Notes: generated by a model from the sequence alone, not told the origin. Shown: positions 9,914 to 22,479, counted from the first letter of the stretch. The stretch: 64,000 nt of DNA from Pseudoscleropodium purum (GCA_963969395.1 OZ017798.1:1240001-1304000), one strand, 5' to 3'. Numbers and translations: made by a program.

Positions 9914-12900
9914 GTAAGTTAGATTATTTTGGTTTCTATTTGGTTTCCTAGGGTGATTCGTTGAATTTATTTGTAATGTGTACCTCTACCCCATCCACTC
10001 ACTCAAAATTGGGATAACCTATGGTAATTGGGATTGATTTTCTACAAATAAAAAAGATTCTACATCTTTGAAAATCAAGATTACTTTGATAATTTTATAT
10101 TTTTACTCAATTGTTAGCTTGATAATTAGACAAAAAAAATTTGTGGGGATCCCCTTGGCACCAAGTTGCAATTAGCTTTAGTTACCTCATGCAATTTTTA
10201 ATTTATGTATTCTATTACTCTCAATTGTTAAAAGAACAAAAAATATCTAGCCAACTCCCACATGCACAATCTGACATTGCTAACATACTATCAACAAACA
10301 TAATAAGCTTTGACTCTTGATTTTCTACCATTCCCTTTCTTTTTAAAACATTTGCATTAGTAATGTAGTGTATAAATAAATTATTTATCTCAATTTATAA
10401 CCATCAAAGAATGTTACCTTTTGAACATTCAAATATTACTTTAAATGAGTGAAAATTATGTAGTCAAAACATTGTTTTAAATCTCCTTTAGTTATTCCCC
10501 ATCCAAAATATGATCCTTAGTAAGAGCTCACAAGAATTAAATTTACTTGGATTTAACATAGTCTTCAACTAAAGGTTGACTGACTACGGTGAAATGGGAG
10601 TCTATTTTTCCGTCTCCATTCCACCATTTATTGGTGGGCTTTGCTGACCTGACTCCACATGGAAGCTGGCCCTTAGTGATGTTAATAAGTTGGAAAACTT
10701 GTTGAATTCCATGGGTACCCCTATCCATGTAATAAGATTATTCAACTAACCCCAGTCTGACTTGTGTCATGTACAGCTAGATGACATTTGAATAAGTTAC
10801 AGTAATGACTATCTGAGTATAAGTTAAGCTTAGATGTATCTGACTGTCTGGCTGCAAATGCTTGGATTCAGTCAGTTTTTTCCTTCCTTGGCTTAACTTA
10901 AATACTTATGGCAGCAGAAAAGGACACCTATGAAAAAGCATTTTCTATTCATTCTATTTTTTTTTTTAAATTAATTTTTAAGAAAAATTGACATCGCGAA
11001 GCATTGTTGCATTTAGGGGTTGAGGACTGGACTCCTGCTCGACAAATGGGGATAACTTAACTCTAACTCAGTTGTACTGATATAATATTGACGGATTTAT
11101 CAGTTTGGACAAAATTCTTTCAATCAAATTTGAGTTGGCGGGAAATTGGAAACTGGTGAATTTTTTTTACGAACAAATGAAAAAAACTGGCGAAATTATA
11201 CTTGAAAAAATCCATGCACAGGTTACAAGTATTTATCATCCAACTTCTAGCCTGGAATCATTAGTGAACAGAGGAGTTTTTTTTGGAAACATGAATGAAA
11301 CAGATGAACTGAGATTTTCAACAGAGTTGCAGGCCTTGCCCTTGCCCAAGTTTGAATTTTGGCAGCTAGTCCTAGACGGTTCCTCGACGGCTGGACCGGT
11401 TTCGTTTGGTGCTTCTCCAAATGCACAGGAAATTGATTGATTATGGGTGTGTGCAATAAACACCAACATAAATGGAATTTGTTATAGCTGAGCTTGCGGA
11501 AATGGCGACTGGGAGCTCCTCTGGCTGCACACCAGTTTGCAGAATGGTTTGACTTGACTAATATTAAGGACATGGACTAAGTATGACTCTATCCTAGTTA
11601 CGTTACCACGGGTAGGGTGGTGGTTGAGAACTTGCGACTTGCAAAGCATGAGCAGCATTTTCTTTTTGAGTTTTACCGGTTATTTGCCTTCAATTCTGAA
11701 ATTCAACCTTGTTTTCAAGTACAAAGTCCTGATATTTTCTCTATTTTTCTAACTTAAAAGAAAAAATTTATAGATTTTTTCACTGATTTTTTTGTCAATG
11801 TTTTCAAATTGCAACCAGTTTTCTTTTCCAATTCCATCAACTGACTTTGAACTAGTGGTTAGTTCTTCCCAAACATAGAGCATGAGAATGTGATGGAGGA
11901 TAATTTTGACTATACATCCTATCCACTCAAACATGATTTAAATTGAAATTTAGCATCTCCATCCTTTTACAAAAAAAACTACCTTGCCAACTAGCTTTTT
12001 GTTGGCTCTATTGTCCTTTTGGACTACACCGACAAAGTTTTTCTCTACCCTTTCGCTCCATATCTCTGTGGTACTCAATGTGATTACTAGAATGTATACT
12101 ATAGCTTTAGATTCTTATTGGTGGAAGTTGCTATAATTGTCAGATGTTTCCAAAAGAATTACAAAACATACTCAAATGAGCAAAATCCAAGTCACTGGTG
12201 AAGAGATGGTAGAAGGCCCACGATGATGGAGGGACGAGGGTTCCTTTTACAAAGGCCAAACTTCTTTTTCCTTGGGTGTGTCTACCTAGTTTTTTCTAGT
12301 TAACTTTTTTTTCCTTGGACTAGGTCCTAGTTTAGAGAATCTACACCTTCCTTCTTTGAAAGTGGTTCAAATTTTGACCTTACCCAATATAATAGGTTTG
12401 GATGCTCTTAAAGTATGTCTAAATTCATACCCTAGATATTAGTTTGCATCTAGTCCCTGACGAGCCTTATCAAAAGCCATCCTGCCACAATTCCAGAGAC
12501 TTTTCAAAAATTATTAATCCAATGCAAAGTTGACAAATCAAACCTCAAATTAACTTTTTTGCATTATAAAAAGAAAGAGAAAAAAATTCTACATTAAAAA
12601 AGATCTATCAAGCAAAAAAGGAAAATTCTAATTTATTAACACTCGTAACAAAGCTTTAAAATGTATGGCAATTATCAATCTTTGTGTTGTAAGCCAAATT
12701 GTAGACTCTTCATATCTTGTTAATTTATTGGGTGGGAAAAAAAAATAGTGGGTGTGGAAATAAAGTTCAAGGTACACCATACCTTGTTTTCATTATATAT
12801 TTGTGATAAGTGGATATTTTTCCAAGGGAATTATTTTTTAAATCATCTTTTTTTCCTACCTAACTATTACATGAAATTCTAAAACAATTCAATACTTATG

Positions 12901-14660
12901 ACTCTTCACTTAATAAAAATTTGCATACAAATTTTTATTTAGTAGGGTATGTTAATTATAAAATTTTGCCTTTAGTACCTTTATACAAAGATTTGGTATA
13001 ACATTCAAATACATCGGGATGTTGTTTAGATGCCATAGCCAAACATCATGAATCTATGATGTCTAATAAAATTATGAGTGTTTCACTTAAAGATAATCCC
13101 AAAACTTGTAGTTTCTCCAATTGAATAAAGTGTTCAACATTTCACAAGTACAAAAGTGATAACTATTAAGGACAATGAAAAACACACATAGTAGTTTATG
13201 ATTTACCTAACTACATTCTATTGTCTACGATGTGCCATGTGTCAAAAATAGAGATGCTCACGTCTCCTACCCATTTGTCGACTTGCACTACCTCTAAATT
13301 AACTGACAATTGTTTCAATAATTTAATAAAAGAATCCTAAATTATTTTTAATATTTGTATATTGTTTCAATTTAGAGCACATCCTATTTTAATACCTATC
13401 TCTTTGTATGAAACCACCGACATTACTTCTAATCATTTCCAAATTTTTTACCTCCAAAGAATAAAATGCTCTTTATATTTTGAATGGTGACTATTTTCAA
13501 GACCAACTTACAACGTATCCTTGATAAACAAAGACGGAACAATTTTGGTATTTGGGGAGATTTCATTAGCATCACAATTTTATAGTAGTTAGTTGTGGTT
13601 GGATAGGAGTGGGTCTTCTTTTTTCATTTTTCATGAAGTGCATGTGATATAAAATGTTATTAATAGTGGTGCTCCAAATTCCAACTTTCATCCACATGTT
13701 GGATTGAAAAGATCACATTCGTACATATCACATGCCCATAATTCTATTTTCATCCACAATCAAGTGATTTCATCCAAGATTTTTTTTTAAATACAAGATT
13801 TTTTTGTGAAAAACTTAAAAATTTGTTGCCATTTGTTAGCCAAATTATTTTTGCTAGTGCAATCTAGCACAAAAAAGCCAAAAAAAGCCTTGAATAGGAG
13901 TTGTTTGTAGTGCACAAAATATGTATTCATTATATAGAGTTCCATAAAATCTACGTGGGGAACTAAGATTACATGATTATGAACACCTAAACATTGTTAT
14001 AAGAAAAAATATATGGGTAGGACATTAGGTTCTTTGTGTTAGCCCTTTAAAAATATATTTATTCAATTAGTTAGCTAGCATTATGGTAAACTACCCTATT
14101 CAAGTTCAAACTCATATTACAAACATTAAGAAAAAGTTAAACTCCATTCCAAGTTGTTTGCATTGAACAACAAAAGATACAAATGAAGGAATTAATTACT
14201 CACTCTAGGGAATTAAATGTACAAAATAAAGATAATATGTGTATGGAGTGGGCAAAATCTACACTTAATTACACACTATCATCAATCCACTCTTCATTAG
14301 CTTCAAATCAACACAAATCAATTCATTGCGGCAATTAGTGTTAGTAGTTGGTATTGAAGTCATTGTGGATTGAATTGAATTCAGCATATATATTTTAAAG
14401 TTGGACATGAGTTAGTAGAAGTCCTACAACAACTATTTTTTTTTACATTGACAAGCATTAGGAAAAATCTAAAGCCCTAGGAGGGCCATTAAGCTTTCAT
14501 TTTTGGCACCTCATGGTGCAAGTATATAAAAAAAGCATATACACAAATATAAATAAATATTATTAAAAAATAGTAAAATCTGATGTGGTACTGATGTGGC
14601 ACCAATAGTGCTACATCAGATGCTACATAAATAAAAATAAAAAACAAATTTATCTCCTCT
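9914..14660. other. Intergenic AT-rich desert
   Basis: No gene recognized in 4.7 kb. The frame at 11105-11440 (111 codons) has no recognizable domain and no flanking exon. A lone right-end-like motif GCATTTAGGGGTTGA near 11009-11023 resembles the terminus of the TTAA elements without an obvious left partner. The rest is AT-rich unique-looking or highly diverged repeat DNA. Confidence 0.5.
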
Positions 14661-15616
14661 TTAACCCCTAAACACCCAAACTACGTTTTTTGGCAACATA
14701 GAAATTTTGGGCAACTCACTAAGAATGAATTTTTTATTTCTTTTTGCTGAAATTTTAATACAAAATGTGCCCCAAGGAGTAGCTTTAAGGCCCAACAATT
14801 TTCATAACTTCGGGTTTCATGGTTAAAAAGTTATTGTATCATATGTACTTTTCATTATTTGACGGGCAACTTAGGTAGCAAAATTTTTTTCTCAAAAAAT
14901 CATTTAAAAAAAAAATTAAAATTTGAAATTGGTTCTTTTGATTTTTATATACTTGGATAGCTTTGAATCATTCCATTTTGATCAATGAGTCAAAAGTTAT
15001 GAGGAAAATTAGTTTGTGGAAGTTTGTGAGTCGTTTTAGAATCCCTATTCAAAAGTAAACTTTGAAGTCCTTTATTTAACTCAATTTTCAATATTTTTGG
15101 GAAAAAATAAAAATATTGGGTGTAGATTGTTTATTACAACATTACAACCATTGGGATTGGCATTTTTCAATTCCACAAATAAATTGTTAATAATTTAGTA
15201 TTTTGAATCATTCTCTACTCTTTTCTACTTACTATTTTTTTTTCCTATATGTTGTATGATTCCAAATGATCTGAAATTTTTAAAGCATGTAGCCAACTTG
15301 ACTTGAAAGTTGAATTAAAAAAGTAACCACCATTTTAAACATTTTTTCATATAAATGTGACCTTTTGAAGTGTAGCTGCACAAATTTTTGCAGGGCCTGA
15401 AAAAGGAAACTTGTCACTTCAAATGCTAATATCTTGTAATCTACACGGTGGAAATTTCTAAAAAAAATTCCACATGTTCTCAAACAAGCTTACTACAAGA
15501 TCCTATGGTTACATGTGTCCAATTTTTTTTTTCATTTAAAATTTGGTGAATGTATTAGAAATGGCAGTTTCGGAGTGTTTTGGGTGAAAACATAGTCTTT
15601 GACCTTTAAGGGTTAA
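14661..15616. mobile_element. ~955-bp TTAA-bounded element, copy 2
   Basis: Left end TTAACCCCTAAACACCC then CTACGTTTTTTGGCA; inverted right end TTAACCCTTAAAGGTC then CTATGTTTTC. Intact TTAA on both sides. Collinear with 8981-9913 but clearly diverged, implying separate old insertions rather than a recent duplication. No ORF with a recognizable transposase. Confidence 0.7.
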
Positions 15617-17147
15617 CTGTATGAGGTGTGTATGTGTATGTTCAAAACTCGTAGCCTTCCCATGGTCTAAAATTTTTCCTAATGCATATCTACGAGCTAA
15701 AATGAGATACCTAAAGTATAACTATTCTATAAATTCTTTTTCAAATCACATGAAGTCCACAAAATATTTTTTCCAATTGTAATGTTGTTTCTTATTGCTT
15801 GTTTGAAATTTATCCCTACATGAATTTTCTTGAGTAGCATTAGTATCATTCTACATTAGTCATTCTACTTGTTACGGGGTAGTTTATCTTAAGGTAATTA
15901 CATCTAAAATTGCACTAATAAGCAATTTAACATGGTTCCTAATATTACATTGAAAAACTTTTTGTAAAGCCTTGTTGGTAGTTGAAAGGGTATTCTTGAT
16001 TCTCTATTTCTCTTAGACTATATGTTTTTGGACATTGTATGAATAAACTACAATGTTCAAAGTATTGAAAATAGGATTTAAGCTAACCAATTGTAGACTC
16101 TCATGAATAGTGAAAATATATTTTAGGCAAGAATCATAATAGTGAAAGTCGTCGAAATTAGGTGTAGACCTTTAGTTACCTTATTACTATGGATTGTGGC
16201 TTGTGATTTTTGTAAATTTTATTATTAGTAAGATAACTACACCCAATTTCAACTGCTATCTAAAACCACACAGTCTAGATTCTTGCCTAAAATGTACTTC
16301 CACTATTCAAAAGAGTCTGTGTTTGGTTTTAGAAACACCTATTTTCAACACTTTAAAAATCCATAGTTTATTCATATGGTGTCCAAAAAATGCATTCTAA
16401 GAGAATCTAGGATTCCTTTTTGACTTCCAACAAGACCACAAAAAAAAAATTCAATTATAATAATGATAACCATACTAAATTGCTTATTTGTGTGATTTTA
16501 GGTGTAGTTACATTACATAAGTTACACAGTCCTTGAAGATAAGTATTCACACATTGTCCGTCTCCACAAGGGGCACAAAGCAGTGAGCAAGCGACCCATT
16601 TTTGTTAGAAACAAAGTGGTCATGTGTACCAAGTCAGTTTGATGTGAGTGCATCTCTAGAAAGATGGCAATTCTTGAGTGGCGCACCAAATCAGTGCAGA
16701 AGTGGACAATGCCGATCATCCCCAGAACCCAAACTTTGCCCACCAACGACTTTGCGTTGACGATCTCTGACTTTGACGTTGGACCAGCCACTGCATATTC
16801 TACTACCATTTCTCGACCCCACCAGCTGGGAGAGTCTAGAATATCTTAAGGCAGGCCTGCAGCTTCTGTCCTGACCATGGCGATCAACATACAGTGACAA
16901 CTTGAGCGCAAATTGAAATCACACCGGAAAAAGGAAAACCAATAATGACCAACCAACCAACCACCCGCTAGCTTCAGTTGGGTTTGAACTGAAGCTTCCA
17001 GGCTTCCACCACTTTACGACCAGACCCAGCTCCTAGCTTGTGGCCCAATCCCAAGTTTGACCAGCCACAATCAAACCAACGTACTCACTCACTGCAACTA
17101 ATAAAAAAGAGTCTCGCAGAAATCGCACAAACGGCTTACGAGCTTTA
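15617..17147. other. Intergenic, no gene recognized
   Basis: AT-rich to about 16500, then less AT-rich. Overlapping small frames on both strands at 16522-16900 mirror each other and have no recognizable domain. No splice-consistent model found. Confidence 0.45.
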
Positions 17148-17535
17148 GAGCATCCCCACTCGGGGGCTGCTGTATCCCTATCCGGATGTATTTCATCCGG
17201 ATAGGGAAGGGCCCCCCCCCCCACTGGAGTGCTGTATCCGTAAAATTTTGGGAGAGGGGGTCCCAATCCTGTAAACTGGCTCGCGTTTGGGGAAGAGGGT
17301 ACTGGTAACCTGTATTATGAAAATAGAAAAAATTGGCGTCCTTTTACCCTGACAGCTCAGTTCAGTGAAACCCTAGCTCTGCACTCCAGAGTGATCAGTA
17401 ACTTCGAGGTTAATATTATACAGAAAGTGGGAATTTTAGGGAATGCCCAGTGCGAGTGGGGTTCCCTACTGCAAGCAACACGGATGGAAAAAGATGTATA
17501 GGGATACAGATAGGGAAGCTGGAGTGGGGATGCTC
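17148..17535. mobile_element. Tourist/PIF-Harbinger-like MITE, 388 bp
   Basis: Terminal inverted repeat GAGCATCCCCACT on the left and AGTGGGGATGCTC on the right, flanked by TTA on both sides (17145-17147 and 17536-17538), the 3-bp target duplication of PIF/Harbinger elements. The sub-terminal TATCCCTATC / GATAGGGA words extend the inverted similarity. Near the left end is an internal perfect hairpin, CCCTATCCGGATG-TATTT-CATCCGGATAGGG. Non-coding. A GAGCATC start is typical of plant Tourist-like MITEs. Confidence 0.85.
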
Positions 17536-17630
17536 TTATACACCCACACGATGGTTGAAAGAATCTATCCTGACCAAGTCCTACATCGGACTAACTTGTG
17601 CAGTGCCACGGACTATGTGTGGAGGTTTAG

Positions 17631-17860
17631 TTAACCTTTAAACGTTGAAGGGGTGACCCTCAAAATCATCCTTTTCTATTTCTGTGTTCATCACTAGCCT
17701 TCAAAATTGTAAGAGTAGTCATTGCAAGTCAAACTACTGTAGATGATCTTCCCTTTCCAAAACAAATTTTGAGGATGAATAGTTGCACTTTTGTCCTATA
17801 CAATTTGATTCCCTATTATCCATCGGATACAAAATGTCTGCCTTGGCGTTTAAGGGTTAA
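17631..17860. mobile_element. 230-bp piggyBac-like MITE, copy 2
   Basis: Starts TTAACCTTTAAACGTTGAAGG and ends CCTTGGCGTTTAAGGGTTAA, so the terminal repeats are nearly perfect over about 20 bp and sit within TTAA on each side. Identical in length to 8415-8644 and about 85-90% similar by eye. This is the best preserved copy of the family in the window. Confidence 0.75.
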
Positions 17861-19287
17861 GCGCATTCGTGATTGTGGTTGTGGTATTCACCTAAAGTAG
17901 TTGTGGTCGTGGTTTTAGAATGGAATAAACTCATCATTTGTTTCTGGTAGTCTTAGGGATGAAAAATGGGGTTGTACAAAGTCTTCACCTATTGTAAGAC
18001 AATCATGACTTGGAGACCTTAAAATAATCACTTTTTGTGACGGTTTTACTCTGAGAAGGTAAAAGTTCTTAATGTGATAGAGCATTGAAGGGCTTCATCA
18101 ATCACACACTGGAGTTCAAAAGTTTTTTTGATTGAGGCTGCCAATTGTGTCATTTGGGCTCAAATCTCAATTATTCAAGAATAATGACTCTACTTTAAGT
18201 AGAATGCATGATTGTAACAGGACCACTACTTGTTGTCTAAAATCATGGATAAATTATTTAGAATGTGTCTTCTTACCTAAGGTTTGGACAATTATAATTG
18301 TCAATATTGCAATGAGATAAAAAAAAAACACTACAAATTTGGATGTCAATAGGAAAAATGTGTGTTTCTAACCAATTTGAATAAAAAGCATGCAAAAAGT
18401 GAAATGATTGCAACAAAAATGAAGAGAGATTCCTTTCCAAAGTTCATTTTAAAGAAAGCACTAACAATTGATGTAAGAATTTTCTTGTGTATCAAGGACA
18501 AATCATTTTCAAAGAATACAATAAGCACACAATATGGTAAATCTATAAAATGACACATGTTCAACAATGTACTTCTTCCAGTGTTTTTTTTATAAATATT
18601 GTCCTTTCACCATACTTTCTTTTTCCATTCATGCTCATATTCTATCTAATATATAAAAGAAAGTGTAAGTGTGGGTTGATGGATTGACCCCTAGATTGTT
18701 CTATGAGAAAATGCATACACTCTCCAAATCTTTTTGAAGAAAATAAATGTCTGAATGAATTTTAGAAAATGATAATACAAAATGGGACACAAGAAGCTTT
18801 TTTGCAACCTTGATGTGTCTCCATCTAAAAAATTACCGTGATCCCATAGTATGATTGTTGCAAACTCAAGCTCATGCTTATTATCTCTACCTATATAAAG
18901 AGTTTAGCAATGGTACGCAATAGTTCAAAACTTCAAAAGCTATATGGACTAATGAAAGTGAAATATGTAAAAAAAACCCTAATAGTGGCACGTTGTAGAA
19001 TTGAGCCATGTCAATTTGTACTAAAGATCATATGAAAAAAAGATGTACAAAAATAACACAAATTTATTTATTTAGGTAGAGATACTTGTGATTCACTACT
19101 TGTTTATTTATTTGTTATTTATTCATTGCTTTGTACTTTTTTCTTCCTTTTTCTTTTTTCTTTTTCCTATCATGCAATTTATCACAATACTTAATATAAT
19201 CACTTTATTTTACTTTTATTTTTACTTTTATGTCCTAAGCACATCTATATATATGTATAATGAGTGGTGATAAGAATACAACGAAGG
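17861..19287. other. Intergenic, possible Helitron-like 5' terminus
   Basis: No gene recognized. At 18645 the sequence TCTAATATATAAAAGAAAG followed by a GTGTAAGTGTGGG run resembles the TC...TATAAAA starts of plant Helitrons, but I could not find a matching 3' hairpin plus CTRR end. The remainder is AT-rich. Confidence 0.35.
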
Positions 19288-19569
19288 CAATATATAATAA
19301 GTGTTTCACACTATATACTATCCTCACCTAAATTCAACATATTTACCAAGCACAGATTGTGCACTCAAAATCAATGCAATTAAAACTTCATTTTCATTGG
19401 AATACTATGCTTCTTTTTCTTCTTTCTTCAATATATAATAAGTAATTTATACTATTGATACACCATCTTCACCGAAATCAATTTGTTTACCAGATGCAAA
19501 TTGTGCACTCAAAATAGGCAATTAGAAACTTCATTTTCATTGGAATGCCATGCTTTTTCTTTCTTTTCT
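19288..19569. repeat. Two-copy tandem duplication, 141-bp unit
   Basis: CAATATATAATAAGT starts at 19288 and again at 19429; both units then share TTACCA, TTGTGCACTCAAAAT and CTTCATTTTCATTGGAAT words in the same order. A third fragment (GAATGCCATGCTTTT) follows near 19600. It lies about 1.1 kb upstream of the ARM-repeat gene start codon. Confidence 0.8.
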
Positions 19570-19642
19570 TTAACACAAATAAAGGCTTCCCTTTACTGCC
19601 GAATGCCATGCTTTTCAAAGTGGGTCTGAACTGAAGGTGGTT

Positions 19643-19673
19643 TGAAGCCCTGAAGCCCTGAAGCCCTGAAGCC
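19643..19673. repeat. (TGAAGCCC)n short tandem repeat
   Basis: Four consecutive TGAAGCCC units, the last lacking one base, immediately upstream of the less AT-rich leader of the ARM-repeat gene. Confidence 0.9.
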
Positions 19674-19866
19674 AAGCAAGCTACTGAAAGTTAAGTTAAG
19701 CAAGAGCAGACAGACACAGACCGACACCATCCCGTTGTAGTCAGTTGAGTCAGTCCTTGCCTTTCAGTTCAGTCAGCCCAGTCAGGGTCCCAGTCAACAG
19801 ACAAATCGCGGACCCAACAGTCCTCCTTCCCAAGGCGAGGTTTTCGAATCGTACACACGCTTTGGG

Positions 19867-19908
19867 CCCCCCCCTCCCCTCCCCTCCCCTCCCCTCCCCC
19901 CTCCCCGC
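19867..19908. repeat. (CCCCT)n pyrimidine microsatellite
   Basis: A 42-bp tract of C with T every fifth base over its centre, in the region upstream of the ARM-repeat gene. Pyrimidine-rich tracts of this kind are common in plant 5' leaders, so it may lie in the promoter or the 5' UTR. Confidence 0.85.
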
Positions 19909-20684
19909 CTTTGGCGTTCTTCTTCAGCCAGTCCCCGCTAGCTTTGCTTTGAATCACACACAGACGGACTCTTCCAGACTTCCAGGTATTAAAACCAAAT
20001 TTCGGCTCATTGAAGAGAACTAGTTTAATGTTAAGTACAGTCAAGCTACCCACCCTTGGCTGGCTAGAAATTCACTACAGTAGCTCTCCGTCCTCCTCAC
20101 AAGATCGATCTCCGTCGTCTCTTGTTCCTTTGCACCTTCATCCTTGCCCACTCAGTCACTCACACTCACGCACTTGGGAAGTTGTACTAAGTTGGCTCAC
20201 TACTGGCACAAACGCGCAGAGCTGTGGCAACTGCTGCGTGCATATATGTCCCGCTCATTCATAGACTTTTCGAGAACTTGAATCTCGACGTGGGCGACTA
20301 AAGGTGGCACCTTGCTGTAGGGTGCGCCGTGGGATTAGTAGGCAAGCAGGAAGGAAGGAAGGAAGGAAGCAAGCTAGCTAGCTAAGTTAGCAAGGAAACA
20401 ATTCTGGTGTACGTTTGAAATTCGGCTTAGCTTACTAGGAGTCTTAGTTTCGGAGTGACAATGCTGCAGCAGCGAAGGTGTGGTATCGATAAGAAACAGG
20501 GGCTATGGTGGGGGAGCTTGGCTATGATTGATTCGGCATTGGTATATTGATAATTTTTTATTTTTGTTTGTAGGAATTCGATCATTGGTAGTTTTCTGTT
20601 TTTGGGTTGGATTTCTGGAGTGATTTCGACCTAAGGATTTGTACATAGCGCGTCTGTGGAATTGGAAGAGGTTGCAAGCTCTTG
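19909..20684 (+). promoter_or_regulatory. Presumed promoter and 5' leader of the ARM-repeat gene
   Basis: Composition is clearly less AT-rich than upstream, with CT-rich blocks and a GGAA repeat near 20350-20370. A weak TATA-like word (CATATATG) lies near 20239. A T-rich run ending TTGTTTGTAG at about 20574 could be a 5'-UTR intron acceptor. None of these is decisive; the transcription start cannot be placed from sequence alone. Confidence 0.35.
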
Positions 20685-22479
20685 ATGGTGGGCAAGACAA
20701 CCGGTGACAACGTCAAGATGCGCAATCCGAAGCAAAACGCGCGGTTGCAGCAAGCTCGCGGCCAGCTCTTCATCTGCGGCGGCTTTTTCGGCAATTGCGC
20801 AAGTTCCGTCTTAAGCCCACGCACCCCAGAAGCGAGGAACCCTGACCTCGCAGACTTACAGCACCCTATGACGCCCAATGAGCTTCTGCTTCGTCATTCC
20901 AAAACAATCCTTCACTGCAGCGACATGGTGCCTATAGATCACACCGACAACATCCCAATCTCGGGCCCCATTTCATGCTCCCCAACCACTTCCACCAGCT
21001 CCGCCAACAGCTCCAGCTCCGTCTACCCCGACTTGGAGGACCTCTTGACGGAAATCAAAGCAGGAAACATCACGAAGACGACGATCGGTGCCCTAAACAG
21101 CAAGCTGAGTGGCACCCACGACTCTAGGGAGCTTCTTTCCTCCTCAGGAGTGGTCTCCTCTTTGATTCCATTCTTACTCTCCAGTGACCTTACGGTGGAT
21201 GATGAGCGTCATGTTCTGGAAGAGAGCTTGAGTTGCCTGGCGGCGTTGGCGGAATTTGATGAGGTTGCGGTGAAGGAGATGGCGACTCCGGAGTTTTTGG
21301 GTGTGGTGATGTGGTTCGTAAGGAAGGGGAGGCAGGAGGCGAGAGAGAAAGGGAGCTTGTTGCTGGAGAAGTTGTCGTTGGAGGAGGGGTTCAAGGGGAC
21401 GATGGGGGAGAGGGGGAGGGGGGTGATGGAAGCGTTGAATGAGATGTTGAGGGATGAGAAGCATTTGAAGCTGATGAAGCTGGCGACGAGGACGTTGCTG
21501 GCGTTGTGTTTGCACCAAGAAAATCGACTTCGGTAAGTGTATACCCCTTACATTCATTTACATTCAAACCTCTTTACTGTTTTCATACCAGGGTCCCATT
21601 ATTGCTACTTTTGTGCTTGATGTGAAAATCAACGTCGCCTTGGTCATCACGTTAATTCGCTCTCTGTCCTATTCAATCTTAACACTCTGGGTCCCAACAT
21701 TTTCTCTTTGAATCTGATTGAAGCGTGCCACATCCAATAATGTTGTGGCAATATGCAGGATTCTCTAAAACGTCGTTTTGAAGTAGGTCGTAGTGTAGTC
21801 GTTTGAGTGTACTTTCGATAATTTTAGGGCTTGCTTTGATCGGTTCCGTAGCTAATCAAAGCTTCGGCATTTATCCTAATCAATTGTTCGAAGTGATAGG
21901 ATTGCACGCTAGTGGGAAGAGCAACTTAGAACGTCATTGTATTACGAATTCTGGTTGTAATGCGTTAGAATTAGAGATTGGTGTGTCGTTTTGATGCACT
22001 CAGTATTAAATTCTGTGAGAATTGTGTTGTGCTAACTCCGAGTTTCTTCGTGTTTCCCCAGAGCCGTCGAAGTGGGCGCGACTGCCTCTCTCGTAGAGAT
22101 GCTCCCTCGAGCGCGCTCAGCCTCCGCCGAGAAAGCTTTGGCAACTCTCGAGCTTCTCTGCACCACTGAGGAAGGCAAAGCGGCCATCATCGACCACGCC
22201 CTCGCAGTACCAATACTAGTCGAGCTGATCCTCAAAGTCTCTGACCGCGGGACAGAGTACGCAACTGGAACCTTAAGCTCCATGTGTAGCGACTCCGTGG
22301 CCGTGCGCGAGGCCGCGGTGGCTCACGGCGCACCGACGAAGCTCTTGTTACTCATCCAGAGCGATTGCACTGCAAGGGCGAAAAGAAAAGCTTCGCAGCT
22401 ACTCAAGGTGTTGCACAAGATTTGGGTTCAAGAGTCTTGCCATCCGGACGCCAGTGACACCCACGCCATCCGGTACTGA
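20685..22479 (+). CDS. ARM-repeat protein of the plant U-box/ARM class, lacking the U-box
   Basis: Two exons, 20685-21532 and 22062-22479, joined across a phase-2 intron (CG|gtaagt ... ccccag|A, making an Arg codon), give 421 residues. The start is the first ATG in the frame; the frame opens one codon earlier only at TTG. From about residue 110 to the end the sequence is a run of armadillo-like helices, including 'LLSSSGVVSSLIPFLLSS', 'ATASLVEMLP', 'ALATLELLCTTEEGKAAI' and 'RKASQLLKVLHKIW', which closely resemble the C-terminal ARM domain of PUB20-29-type E3 ligases. The first ~100 residues are Ser/Pro-rich and show no U-box (no CPI...DPV...TYDR pattern). ARM domains bind protein partners, often kinases or substrates. 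Function is not assignable beyond that; E3 activity of its own is unlikely. Confidence 0.85.

Noticed and set aside
11105..11440. 111-codon plus-strand ORF as a gene
   Set aside because: No domain or conserved motif, opposite-strand frames of similar length overlap it, and no flanking exon is visible.
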